Positions 55,456-64,000 of a DNA stretch of 64,000 nt are shown one piece after another. Position 1 is the first letter of the stretch; every line of letters starts with the position of its first letter. The stretch comes from Rhodovulum visakhapatnamense. Lineage in GTDB: Bacteria; Pseudomonadota; Alphaproteobacteria; Rhodobacterales; Rhodobacteraceae. Location of the stretch: assembly GCF_004365965.1 (NCBI RefSeq), contig NZ_SOEB01000004.1, forward strand, positions 184,791 through 248,790. The letters run 5' to 3'. The position numbers and the translations under genes are program-made. The notes under the pieces are model-generated. The model ran no database searches. It saw only the letters and a program-made list of their open reading frames with translations, and was not told the origin of the DNA.

Positions 55456-55778
55456 CACCCCATCCTGCTCGAGGCGCATTCGCCGATCTGTGCCGAGGGC
55501 ATCTGGGTCGAAACCTTCTGGCCGGGGCCGTTCGGTTTTCGGCGCTGGGTCCGTCCTCGCGGCAAAGCCCGCTGCAGGCCTTCCCCGGACTTTCCGACTG
55601 TCTTCCCGGGCTGGTCCCCGTCGAGGCCGCCTATTCGTCCCGGGTCCGTCCGGTGCTGCGAAGCCGCGAGGTCACGGCACTGGCCAAACGTATCAAGGCG
55701 CTTGGCCAGTGCCGCACCACTACCAGGTCCGGCACGCCGGCCGCCTGCATTTCCGCCATTCGATGACCGTGCAGATCC
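55456..55778. other. 323-base stretch with a possible unrelated gene fragment
   Basis: Directly after the TAA at 55453-55455, the same frame continues protein-like for about 30 codons (HPILLEAHSPICAEGIWVE, then TFWPGPFGFRRW) with the preceding AKQLAAQGWPGVRVVRGQ. This may be a broken gene of unknown family fused to the RTX remnant. Nothing recognisable follows up to radC. Confidence 0.35.
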
Positions 55779-56546
55779 CTAAAGATAGCCCTCGGCCCGA
55801 AAGCTGAGGTCGCGGGCCTTGCCTACGATCAGATGGTCATGCAGCACGAGGCTCAGCGCGGCGCAGGCGGCTTCGATCTGCGCGGTCATGGCGATGTCGG
55901 ATTGCGAGGGGGTCGGGTCGCCCGAGGGGTGGTTGTGGACGAGGATCAGGGCCGAGGCGTTCAGTTCCAGCGCCCGCTTGACCACCTCGCGCGGATAGAC
56001 CGGCACGTGATCGACGGTGCCGCGGGCCTGTTCCTCGTCGGCGATCAGTACATTCTTGCGGTCGAGAAAGAGGACGCGGAACTGTTCGGTCTCGCGATGG
56101 GCCATGGCGGTGCGGCAATAGTCCAGAAGCGCGTCCCAGCTTGACAGCACGGGGCGGTGCATGACGCGGGTCCGGGCCAGCCGCTGGGCGGCCGCCTCGA
56201 CCAGCTTGAGCTCGACGATGACCGACGGACCGACGCCGCGCACCTCCTGCAGGCGGGTTACCGGGGCCGAAAGCACCCCGTTGAAGTCGCGGAACCGGTC
56301 CAGAAGCAGCCGGGCCAGCGGCTTGACATCCTGCCGGGGCAGGGCACGGAACAGAACCATTTCAAGCAGTTCGTAATCCGGCATCGCCGCCGCGCCGCCC
56401 GCCATGAACCGGTCGCGAAGACGGCGGCGATGGTCGCGCAGATAGGAGGGCAGCCGCTCGCCGGGAGCAAGCGCCCTGACCGGCGCCTCCGCGAAAAGCG
56501 GCAGCACCGGTTCGGCGGGCGATGGCGGGGGCGTCGGGCGCGGCAT
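55779..56546 (-). CDS. radC: RadC-family protein (UPF0758, JAB-type)
   Basis: 255 aa. A helix-hairpin-helix region (LQEVRGVGPSVIVELKLVEA) is followed by a JAB1/MPN-type metalloprotease-like fold whose metal motif is ILVHNHPSGDPTPSQSD. The N-terminal 25 residues are Pro-rich. Despite the historical name, RadC has no proven repair role; some members act in horizontal-gene-transfer contexts. The gene is 73 bases downstream of dnaJ on the same strand. Confidence 0.93.
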   Translation of the reverse strand: MPRPTPPPSPAEPVLPLFAEAPVRALAPGERLPSYLRDHRRRLRDRFMAGGAAAMPDYELLEMVLFRALPRQDVKPLARLLLDRFRDFNGVLSAPVTRLQEVRGVGPSVIVELKLVEAAAQRLARTRVMHRPVLSSWDALLDYCRTAMAHRETEQFRVLFLDRKNVLIADEEQARGTVDHVPVYPREVVKRALELNASALILVHNHPSGDPTPSQSDIAMTAQIEAACAALSLVLHDHLIVGKARDLSFRAEGYL

Positions 56547-56600
56547 GACCCAACGGTAGCGGGAACAAGGTGAACGAAACGTTAAGGCTGCGGGGAGACC

Positions 56601-56618
56601 GCGGGCCGCCCGGCCCGC
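56601..56618 (-). terminator. Hairpin after dnaJ
   Basis: 7-bp perfect GC stem GCGGGCC / GGCCCGC with a 4-base loop starts two bases after the dnaJ stop. It lacks a T-run on the minus strand, so termination is uncertain; it could protect the 3' end of the dnaJ message. Confidence 0.4.
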
Positions 56619-56619
56619 A

Positions 56620-57771
56620 TCAGCTTTTCATCCCGTCCCAGAAGCTTTTCACCTTCTTGAAGAAGGACGAGCCCTCGGGATTGTTTTCCTCGCTCAGTTC
56701 CTCGAATTCGCGCAGAAGCTCTTTCTGGCGCGTGGTGAGGTTGACCGGGGTCTCGACCGCCAGCTCGATGAACATGTCGCCCTGGGCATTGCCGCGCAGC
56801 GCAGGCATCCCCTTGCCGCGCAGCCGCATCTGCTTGCCGGACTGGCTGCCGCCGGGCACCTTCACCCGCGACCGGCCGCCGTCGATGGTCGGCACCTCGA
56901 TCTCGCCGCCAAGCGCCGCGGCGGTCATCGAGACCGGCACCCGGCAAAAGAGGTTCAGCCCGTCGCGCTCGAACAGCGGGTGATCTGTCACCTCGATGAA
57001 AATGTAAAGATCGCCGGACGGACCGCCGCGGAGCCCCGCTTCGCCCTCGCCCGCAAGCCGGATCCGGGTGCCGGTCTCGACGCCCGCGGGGATGTTGACC
57101 GACAGCGCGCGTTCGCGCTCGACCCGGCCCGCGCCGCCGCAGGACTTGCAGGGGTTCTTGACGATCTGGCCCATGCCGCCGCAGGTCGGGCAGGTCCGCT
57201 CCACGGTAAAAAAGCCCTGCTGTGCCCGGACCTTGCCCATGCCCGAACAGGTCGGACAGGTGGCGGGTTCTGCGCCGCCGGCCGCGCCGGTGCCATTGCA
57301 GACCTCGCAGGCGACCGAGCTGGGTACCTTGATGGTCTTTTGCAGGCCGGAATAGGCTTCTTCCAGCGTGACCCGCAGATTGTAGCGCAGGTCGGACCCG
57401 CGCGTGGCGCGCTGGCGCCCGCCGGGACCCGCCCCGCCCATGAAGTCGCCGAACAGGTCGTCGAAGACATTCGAGAAGGCCGAGGCGAAATCGCCCTGGC
57501 CGCCGAAGCCGCCGCCCATGCCGCCTGGGCCGCGACCCCCACCCTGTTCGAAGGCGGCATGGCCGAAGCGGTCATAGGCCGCCTTCTTGTCGGGGTCCTT
57601 CAGCGTCTCGTAGGCCTCGTTGACCTCCTTGAACTGCGCCTCTGCCTTGGGATTGTCCGCATTGCGGTCGGGGTGCAGTTCCTTGGCCTTCTTGCGATAG
57701 GCCTTCTTGATCTCTTCGGCCGAGGCCCCGCGGGCAATCCCGAGAACCTCGTAGAAATCGCGCTTTGCCAT
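56620..57771 (-). CDS. dnaJ: Chaperone DnaJ
   Basis: 383 aa. J domain at residues 1-70 with the HPD motif in [12 protein letters not shown] Gly-rich linker ([19 protein letters not shown]) comes next. The zinc domain has four CxxCxGxG-type repeats ([36 protein letters not shown]), followed by the C-terminal substrate domains. It stimulates DnaK ATPase. It lies 79 bases downstream of dnaK with a hairpin between. Confidence 0.98.
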   Translation of the reverse strand: MAKRDFYEVLGIARGASAEEIKKAYRKKAKELHPDRNADNPKAEAQFKEVNEAYETLKDPDKKAAYDRFGHAAFEQGGGRGPGGMGGGFGGQGDFASAFSNVFDDLFGDFMGGAGPGGRQRATRGSDLRYNLRVTLEEAYSGLQKTIKVPSSVACEVCNGTGAAGGAEPATCPTCSGMGKVRAQQGFFTVERTCPTCGGMGQIVKNPCKSCGGAGRVERERALSVNIPAGVETGTRIRLAGEGEAGLRGGPSGDLYIFIEVTDHPLFERDGLNLFCRVPVSMTAAALGGEIEVPTIDGGRSRVKVPGGSQSGKQMRLRGKGMPALRGNAQGDMFIELAVETPVNLTTRQKELLREFEELSEENNPEGSSFFKKVKSFWDGMKS

Positions 57772-57804
57772 CAGCTAACCCTAACCCTCTTCCTGGAACG
57801 CGTT

Positions 57805-57830
57805 GGCCGGCCCGGTTGCCCGGACCGGCC
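57805..57830 (-). promoter_or_regulatory. Intergenic hairpin between dnaK and dnaJ
   Basis: GGCCGG / CCGGCC outer stem with an inner, mismatched CCCGG / CCCGG extension and a 3-base loop. No T-run. Such a structure may adjust dnaK-to-dnaJ transcript ratio by stabilising the dnaK part or by partial termination. Confidence 0.4.
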
Positions 57831-57850
57831 GCTTCGGGTCCGGTTGCGCC

Positions 57851-59770
<1,920 letters not shown>

Positions 59771-59879
59771 GATATCTTAACCTCTTCATTCGGCGATGTT
59801 GTGGGGAGCAGACCCTCAGGAGGCCTCTGCGCCCCGATCCCAGGGGGCCACGGCAGACCCGGGCCCGTTTCTCGGGGGT

Positions 59880-59908
59880 ATATAAGGAGGGGTGTCAAAC
59901 CCTGCAAG
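59880..59908 (-). promoter_or_regulatory. Heat-shock (sigma32-type) promoter of dnaK
   Basis: On the minus strand CTTG-N18-CTTATAT, matching the alphaproteobacterial heat-shock consensus CTTG-N17/18-CYTATNT. It would give a leader of about 100 bases before the dnaK ATG. The divergent alkB gene begins only about 35 bases beyond the -35 element. Confidence 0.65.
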
Positions 59909-59943
59909 CGCAGCCTATGACAGATTTGTGAGTGTGGTGAACG

Positions 59944-60576
59944 ATGTCTGAGACAGAACGACCGGGCCGCCCCGCGCCCGCGCTGGTGGTGCGGGGGGTC
60001 GAGGTTTTCCCGGGGCTTCTGGACCCCTCGGCCCAGGCCGCACTGGTGGCCGAGATCGCGGCGGTGATGGCGGCGGCACCGCCGGTGCAGCCCGAAACCC
60101 GGTTCGGGCGCAAGATGAGCGTGCGGATGACGTCGGCGGGCAAATATGGCTGGGTGTCCGACCGGCGCGGCTATCGGTACGAGACGCAGCACCCTTCAGG
60201 CGTGGCCTGGCCGCCGATCCCGGCGCCGGTGCTGGCTCTGTGGCACCGGGTGACCGGGGTCGACCGGGCGCCCGACTGCTGTCTGGTGAACCTGTACCGC
60301 GAGGGCGCCAAGATGGGCCTGCATCAGGACCGCGACGAGGCCGATTTCGGCTGGCCCATCGTCTCGGTCTCGCTGGGGGACGAGGCGCGCTTCCGGATCG
60401 GCGGGATCGAGCGCGGCGGGCCGACCGACAGCCTCTGGCTGAAATCGGGCGACGTGCTGGTGATGGGGGGCGCGGCGCGGCTGATCCATCATGGCATCGA
60501 CCGGGTGCGCGGCGGCAGCTCGACCCTGATCGAGGGCGGCGGCCGGATCAACCTGACGCTTCGGGTGGTGGACTGA
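59944..60576 (+). CDS. alkB: Alpha-ketoglutarate-dependent DNA/RNA demethylase AlkB
   Basis: 210 aa. The iron ligands are the HxD pair in MGLHQDRDEADF and the distal His in LIHHGIDRVRGG. The 2-oxoglutarate/substrate motif RxNxTxR appears as RINLTLR at the C-terminus. It removes 1-methyladenine and 3-methylcytosine lesions by oxidation. It is divergent from dnaK, and its last 29 bases overlap the 3' end of the decayed permease gene on the other strand. Confidence 0.94.
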   Translation: MSETERPGRPAPALVVRGVEVFPGLLDPSAQAALVAEIAAVMAAAPPVQPETRFGRKMSVRMTSAGKYGWVSDRRGYRYETQHPSGVAWPPIPAPVLALWHRVTGVDRAPDCCLVNLYREGAKMGLHQDRDEADFGWPIVSVSLGDEARFRIGGIERGGPTDSLWLKSGDVLVMGGAARLIHHGIDRVRGGSSTLIEGGGRINLTLRVVD

Positions 60577-61393
60577 GGCCGGGGGGCATACCATCCGCCG
60601 GGGCGAGCTTGCGGGTGTGGCATTCGCCCATCGGCCCGATCACGGTCGGCGCGATGGCCAGCCGCAGCGGATGGCCGACCGCGGTGGAATGCGGGTCGTA
60701 ATCGACGAAAGCAAGGCCGCGCGCCGGGTCGATGCAGTGAAACAGCGGTTCCGGTCGAAGAAGACCGGCATGCGGCCGGTCCATGGTATTGGCCGCGAAC
60801 ATCTTGCCCGACGCGATCAGGGTCATCCGTTGGAAGGCGGTCGAGGCCAGCCCCACGACGCCCGGCGCCCAGGGCTTCAGCGCCAGGAAGACCATCCCCA
60901 CCGACAGCCCGGAAAACCAGGCCAGCAGCATGCCCATGGCCCCGACGGGGCGGTCCACGGTGATCGGGGTGAAGGCGGCGTGATAGACGAAGCCCACGAA
61001 AACCATCGACAGGATCTGGATATAGAGCGTGCCGAGCGCGGCCGCGGCGATGGCGATGATCGTGTTCATCGGCGCGTGCTGCATCATCGCCGAGGCCGGT
61101 CCCTCGGACCCCGCCACGGCGGCCATGGTCTTGTTGAAGGTCATGAACAGGAACACGCCCGACATCAGGTAGATCAGGAAATCGCCCCGGATCGCGGCAC
61201 CGCGCAGGCCCACGAGGGTGAACATCGCGTAGAACGACACCACCGGCAGAACGGTTTGCAGGATGTTCATGATCAGGCCCGGACCCGCGTTGCGGTGGCT
61301 CTTGCGCACATGCCGCACCGAGGCGTGATAGATCAGCGCCAGCAGGCGCAGCCCGCCCTGGGCGGTGCCGGTCGGTCGGGCCGTCTGGAACGT
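60548..61393 (-). pseudogene. Polysaccharide ABC exporter permease-like gene, start codon lost and C-terminus degraded
   Basis: Homology to ABC-2 polysaccharide permeases begins at 61393 with an ACG where relatives have ATG (reading xFQTARPTGTA, then LALIYHASVRHVRKSHRNA). A purine-rich GGAAAAGG lies just upstream, so ACG looks like a mutated start; the next GTG at 61318 would drop 25 residues. The central part (IMNILQTVLPVVSFYAMF, GDFLIYLMSGVFLFMTFNK, QHAPMNTIIAIAAAALG) is good. After KMFAANT the expected membrane helix is replaced by unrelated residues. The end is degraded and runs into alkB. Confidence 0.68.
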
Positions 61394-61488
61394 CGCCTTT
61401 TCCGTGTGTCCTTGCCGTTTGTGGGCAAGCCAAGCATAAGGAGCTTGCGAATTCGTTTCGTGCCGCGCGACGCAACCAGGAGGCAGGC

Positions 61489-62286
61489 TTGGACTACGAA
61501 CAGCTCGAGACCGTGATGCGGAAAACGGCGCTTCTGGCCGGCGCGCGCATCATGGAGATCTACGGCGCGCCCGATTTCGAGGTCCGTGCCAAGGCCGATT
61601 CCAGCCCGGTAACCGAGGCCGACGAGGCCGCCGATGCGCTGATTTCAGCCGAGCTGAGACGCGCCTTCCCGGAGGCGCTGATCGTGACCGAGGAACAGGC
61701 CGACACCCATACCGAAAGTGCTGCCGATTTCCTGATCGTCGATCCGCTGGACGGGACCAAGGAATTCGTCCAGCGCCGGGGCGATTTCACCGTGAACATC
61801 GCCAGGGTCGAGGGCGGAGTTCCGGTGCGGGGCGTTGTCTATGCCCCGGCGCGGGGGCGGCTTTTCTACACCCGTGCCGATGGCGCGACCGTCGAGGAAA
61901 CCGGCGATCTGGCGCTCGACGCGGTCGGGCCGGTCACGCCGCTGTCGGTCTCGGCCCCCGACAACGGCGCGCTGATGGTCGTGGCCTCGAAATCGCACCG
62001 CGATCAGGCGACCGACGATTACATTGCGAAATATGCCGTCCGGGACATGACCTCGGCCGGATCGTCGCTGAAATTCTGCCTCGTCGCGACCGGCGAGGCC
62101 GACCTTTACCCGCGGCTCGGGCGCACCATGGAATGGGACACCGCGGCCGGGCATGCGGTGCTGGCGGGCGCAGGCGGCAAGGTCGTGCGCTTCGACGATC
62201 ACAGCCCGCTGTCTTACGGCAAGCCTGGCTACGAGAACCCGTTCTTCATCGCCTATGCACCGGGCGTCGATCTGAAAGACGCCTGA
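61489..62286 (+). CDS. cysQ: 3'(2'),5'-bisphosphate nucleotidase CysQ
   Basis: 265-aa inositol-monophosphatase-fold enzyme that hydrolyses PAP (and PAPS) to AMP. Metal-site motifs: IVTEEQAD, the DPLDGT block in FLIVDPLDGTKEF, and the C-terminal WDTAAGHAVL. GSSLKFCLVATGEADLYPR is characteristic of CysQ. The TTG at 61489 has GGAGG upstream. It overlaps kdsB by one base (TGATG-type). It would recycle PAP produced by the sulfotransferase at 10.2 kb. Confidence 0.93.
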   Translation: MDYEQLETVMRKTALLAGARIMEIYGAPDFEVRAKADSSPVTEADEAADALISAELRRAFPEALIVTEEQADTHTESAADFLIVDPLDGTKEFVQRRGDFTVNIARVEGGVPVRGVVYAPARGRLFYTRADGATVEETGDLALDAVGPVTPLSVSAPDNGALMVVASKSHRDQATDDYIAKYAVRDMTSAGSSLKFCLVATGEADLYPRLGRTMEWDTAAGHAVLAGAGGKVVRFDDHSPLSYGKPGYENPFFIAYAPGVDLKDA

Positions 62287-63086
62287 TGTCCGTCGTCATC
62301 GTGATCCCGGCGCGGTTCGCGTCCTCGCGCTATCCGGGCAAGCCGCTGGCGATGCTCCGGGGCGCGTCCGGGCAGGAAAAGAGCCTGATCCGGCGGTCCT
62401 GGGAGGCGGCGCAGGCGGTCTCGGGCGTCGACCGGGTGGTGGTCGCGACCGATGACGACCGTATCCGCGCCGCCGCCGAGGCCTTCGGCGCCGAGGTGGT
62501 GATGACGTCGGAGACCTGCGCCAACGGCACCGAGCGCGTGGCCGAGGCGCTCGATGTGCTGGGCGGCGCGGTCGAGATCGCGGTCAACCTGCAGGGCGAT
62601 GCGCCGCTGACGCCCGCCTGGTTCATCGAGGATCTGGTGGCGGGGCTTCGCGCCGATCCCGGCGCCGATCTGGCGACCCCGGTGCTGCGCTGCGACGGTC
62701 AGGGGCTGGCCGCGTTGCTGGACGATCGCCGCGCGGGCCGGGTGGGCGGCACCACTGCGGTTTTCGGCGCGGGCAACCGGGCGCTTTATTTCTCGAAAGA
62801 GGTCATCCCCTATACCGGGCAGACCTATGCCGACAGCGCCCCGACGCCGGTCTTTCACCATGTGGGCGTCTATGCCTACCGGCCTGCGGCGCTTGACGCC
62901 TATCGCCGCCTTGCGCCGGGCCCGCTGGAAGGGCTCGAAGGGCTCGAACAGCTGCGATTCCTCGAACACGGGCGGCCTGTTCTCTGCGTCGAGGTCGAGG
63001 CGCGCGGCCGCCAGTTCTGGGAACTGAACAACCCCACGGACGTTCCGCGGATCGAGGCGATGATGGCCGCGATGGGGCTCGACTGA
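62286..63086 (+). CDS. kdsB: 3-deoxy-manno-octulosonate cytidylyltransferase KdsB
   Basis: 266-aa enzyme that activates Kdo with CTP, for lipopolysaccharide core or the Kdo linker of Kps-type capsules. Features: VIVIPARFASSRYPGKPLA, VVVATDDDRI, NLQGDAPLTPAW, and HVGVYAYRPAALDAY. Its ATG overlaps the cysQ stop. It differs from enteric KdsB in the NLQGDAPL region and might be a capsule-specific (KpsU-like) version. It fits the capsule locus at the left of the window. Confidence 0.92.
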   Translation: MSVVIVIPARFASSRYPGKPLAMLRGASGQEKSLIRRSWEAAQAVSGVDRVVVATDDDRIRAAAEAFGAEVVMTSETCANGTERVAEALDVLGGAVEIAVNLQGDAPLTPAWFIEDLVAGLRADPGADLATPVLRCDGQGLAALLDDRRAGRVGGTTAVFGAGNRALYFSKEVIPYTGQTYADSAPTPVFHHVGVYAYRPAALDAYRRLAPGPLEGLEGLEQLRFLEHGRPVLCVEVEARGRQFWELNNPTDVPRIEAMMAAMGLD

Positions 63087-63105
63087 GATGCACCCCGCAT
63101 CTTGA

Positions 63106-63122
63106 GGCTCTTGCGAAGAGCC
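63106..63122 (+). terminator. Hairpin after kdsB
   Basis: 7-bp perfect stem GGCTCTT / AAGAGCC with a 3-base loop, about 20 bases after the kdsB stop, followed by a second GC-rich repeat (GGCGGGACCCCGCC). No T-run. Likely the end of the cysQ-kdsB transcript; the galU promoter should lie in the AT-richer stretch at about 63180-63260. Confidence 0.45.
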
Positions 63123-63308
63123 AGGGTGGCGGGACCCCGCCGAAGTCTCGGTCGGCGGAAGGGGAACCTTGCGCATGTCACAAAATGTTCCCAACACAGG
63201 GATAAATCGGCCGAATTATCGGGGATTATTAACAGATTCTGTCGATGTTCCGAGCCAGCCCGGGAAATATGGGCTAGAATGAAATGAAAGCGACGAGCGA
63301 GTGAGATC

Positions 63309-64000
63309 ATGAACCGGCAAGTAACGAAGGCGGTTTTTCCCGTTGCGGGATTGGGGACGCGGTTTCTTCCCGCGACGAAGTCGATCCCGAAAGAGATCAT
63401 GACGCTGGTGGACCGACCGCTGATCCAGTACGCGATCGACGAGGCGCGGGCGGCCGGGATCACGGATTTCATCTTCGTGACGTCGCGGGGCAAAAGCGCG
63501 CTCGAGGATTATTTCGACCACGCGCCGCATCTGGAAGACTCGCTGAAGTCCAAGGGCAAGGACGACCTGCTGGAGATCCTGCGCAGCACCGACATGGAAA
63601 GCGGGGCGATCGCCTATATCCGCCAGAAGATGGCGATGGGGCTGGGCCACGCGGTCTGGTGCGCGCGGCGGCTGATCGGCAACGAACCCTTCGCGGTGAT
63701 CCTGCCCGATGACGTGATCGCGGCCGAAACGCCCTGCCTGCAGCAGATGGTCGACGCCTATCAGGACACCGGCGCCAACATGGTCGCCGCGATGGAGGTC
63801 CCGCGCGAGAAGGCCTCGGCCTATGGCATCCTCGACGTGGCCCGCGACATGGGCGACAAGGTGCTGGTCAAGGGCATGGTCGAGAAGCCGAGCCTCGAGG
63901 AGGCGCCCTCGAACCTGGCGGTGATCGGGCGCTATATCCTGACGCCGAAGGTGCTGCACAATCTCGACCAGAACCTGCGCCACAAGCGGTTCGGGGCGGG
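63309..64000 (+). CDS. galU: UTP-glucose-1-phosphate uridylyltransferase GalU (3' end outside window)
   Basis: About 230 residues are visible. The nucleotide-binding N-terminus is KAVFPVAGLGTRFLPATKS, then IPKEIMTLVDRPLIQYAIDE, MGLGHAVWCARRL and FAVILPDDVI. It makes UDP-glucose for surface polysaccharides. The ATG at 63309 follows AGTGAGATC. The gene runs off the right end of the window. Confidence 0.97.
   Translation, partial: MNRQVTKAVFPVAGLGTRFLPATKSIPKEIMTLVDRPLIQYAIDEARAAGITDFIFVTSRGKSALEDYFDHAPHLEDSLKSKGKDDLLEILRSTDMESGAIAYIRQKMAMGLGHAVWCARRLIGNEPFAVILPDDVIAAETPCLQQMVDAYQDTGANMVAAMEVPREKASAYGILDVARDMGDKVLVKGMVEKPSLEEAPSNLAVIGRYILTPKVLHNLDQNLRHKRFGA

Noticed and set aside
59895..59930. 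TTGACA-like sequence near the dnaK promoter as a sigma70 promoter
   Set aside because: The following TATATA is only 8 bases away, so spacing is wrong; the sigma32 reading fits much better.

Overview
The window looks like the chromosome of an alphaproteobacterium of the Rhodobacteraceae (Rhodobacter/Rhodovulum/roseobacter type). GC is high. Gene order is typical of that family (murA, DUF2948, hisD, UPF0262, low-Mr phosphatase; infA, maf, RNase E/G, yacG; dnaK-dnaJ). It also has a betaine-lipid (BtaA/BtaB) operon, a motB-flgE-flgK-flgL-flgI flagellar block with CtrA-like boxes, TAXI-TRAP transport, and an alphaproteobacterial sigma32-type promoter in front of dnaK. Gene identities come from reading protein motifs by eye; no database search was run.

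Layout. 1-1.6 kb: 3' end of infB, a terminator and a 44-aa microprotein. 1.9-11.1 kb: capsule/surface-polysaccharide locus with a KpsM/KpsE/KpsT-type exporter, three glycosyltransferases and a Stf0-type sulfotransferase. Two of the glycosyltransferases are divergently transcribed paralogues; one carries an extra GT2 domain inserted between two shared modules. 12.0-15.7 kb: TAXI-TRAP uptake system and an ArsC-like protein. 15.7-19.8 kb: a decaying redox island with an intact cupin, LysR regulator and cyclophilin-like gene among broken reductase, carboxymuconolactone-decarboxylase and alcohol-dehydrogenase genes. 20.0-25.9 kb: motB and hook/rod genes. 26.0-29.4 kb: a graveyard of IS256, IS110 and IS66 remnants that ends the flagellar block.

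29.4-33.8 kb: btaB, btaA, a PlcP-like phosphoesterase and a phosphate-binding-protein/OmpA fusion, together a plausible phosphate-starvation lipid-remodelling unit. 33.9-39.5 kb: secA, divergent from a PpiC-type foldase, argJ (with an unusual Lys-rich extension) and mutT. 39.5-42.2 kb: a scar of integrated elements between tRNA-Phe and tRNA-Thr, with a truncated integrase, two unrelated IS5-type fragments, an AAA-ATPase cut by an IS and a nuclease-like fragment. 42.4-46.6 kb: conserved murA to phosphatase block. 46.6-51.9 kb: an opposite-strand segment (acyl-CoA synthetase, MsbA-like ABC exporter, exported coiled-coil protein) that appears to split this block from infA-maf-rng-yacG at 52.2-54.2 kb. 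54.8-55.8 kb: degraded RTX-repeat gene. 55.8-60.6 kb: radC, dnaJ, dnaK and divergent alkB. 60.5-64 kb: a decayed polysaccharide-export permease, cysQ, kdsB and the start of galU.

How it fits together: the capsule genes, KdsB (Kdo activation), GalU (UDP-glucose) and CysQ (removal of PAP produced by sulfotransferases) all point to an exported, probably sulfated surface polysaccharide. PlcP would release diacylglycerol that BtaA/BtaB convert to a phosphorus-free betaine lipid. I found no CRISPR array, rRNA or intact mobile element. The most interesting material is the GT domain-insertion pair, the lipid-remodelling operon with its PBP-OmpA neighbour, and the several well-defined gene-decay scars.
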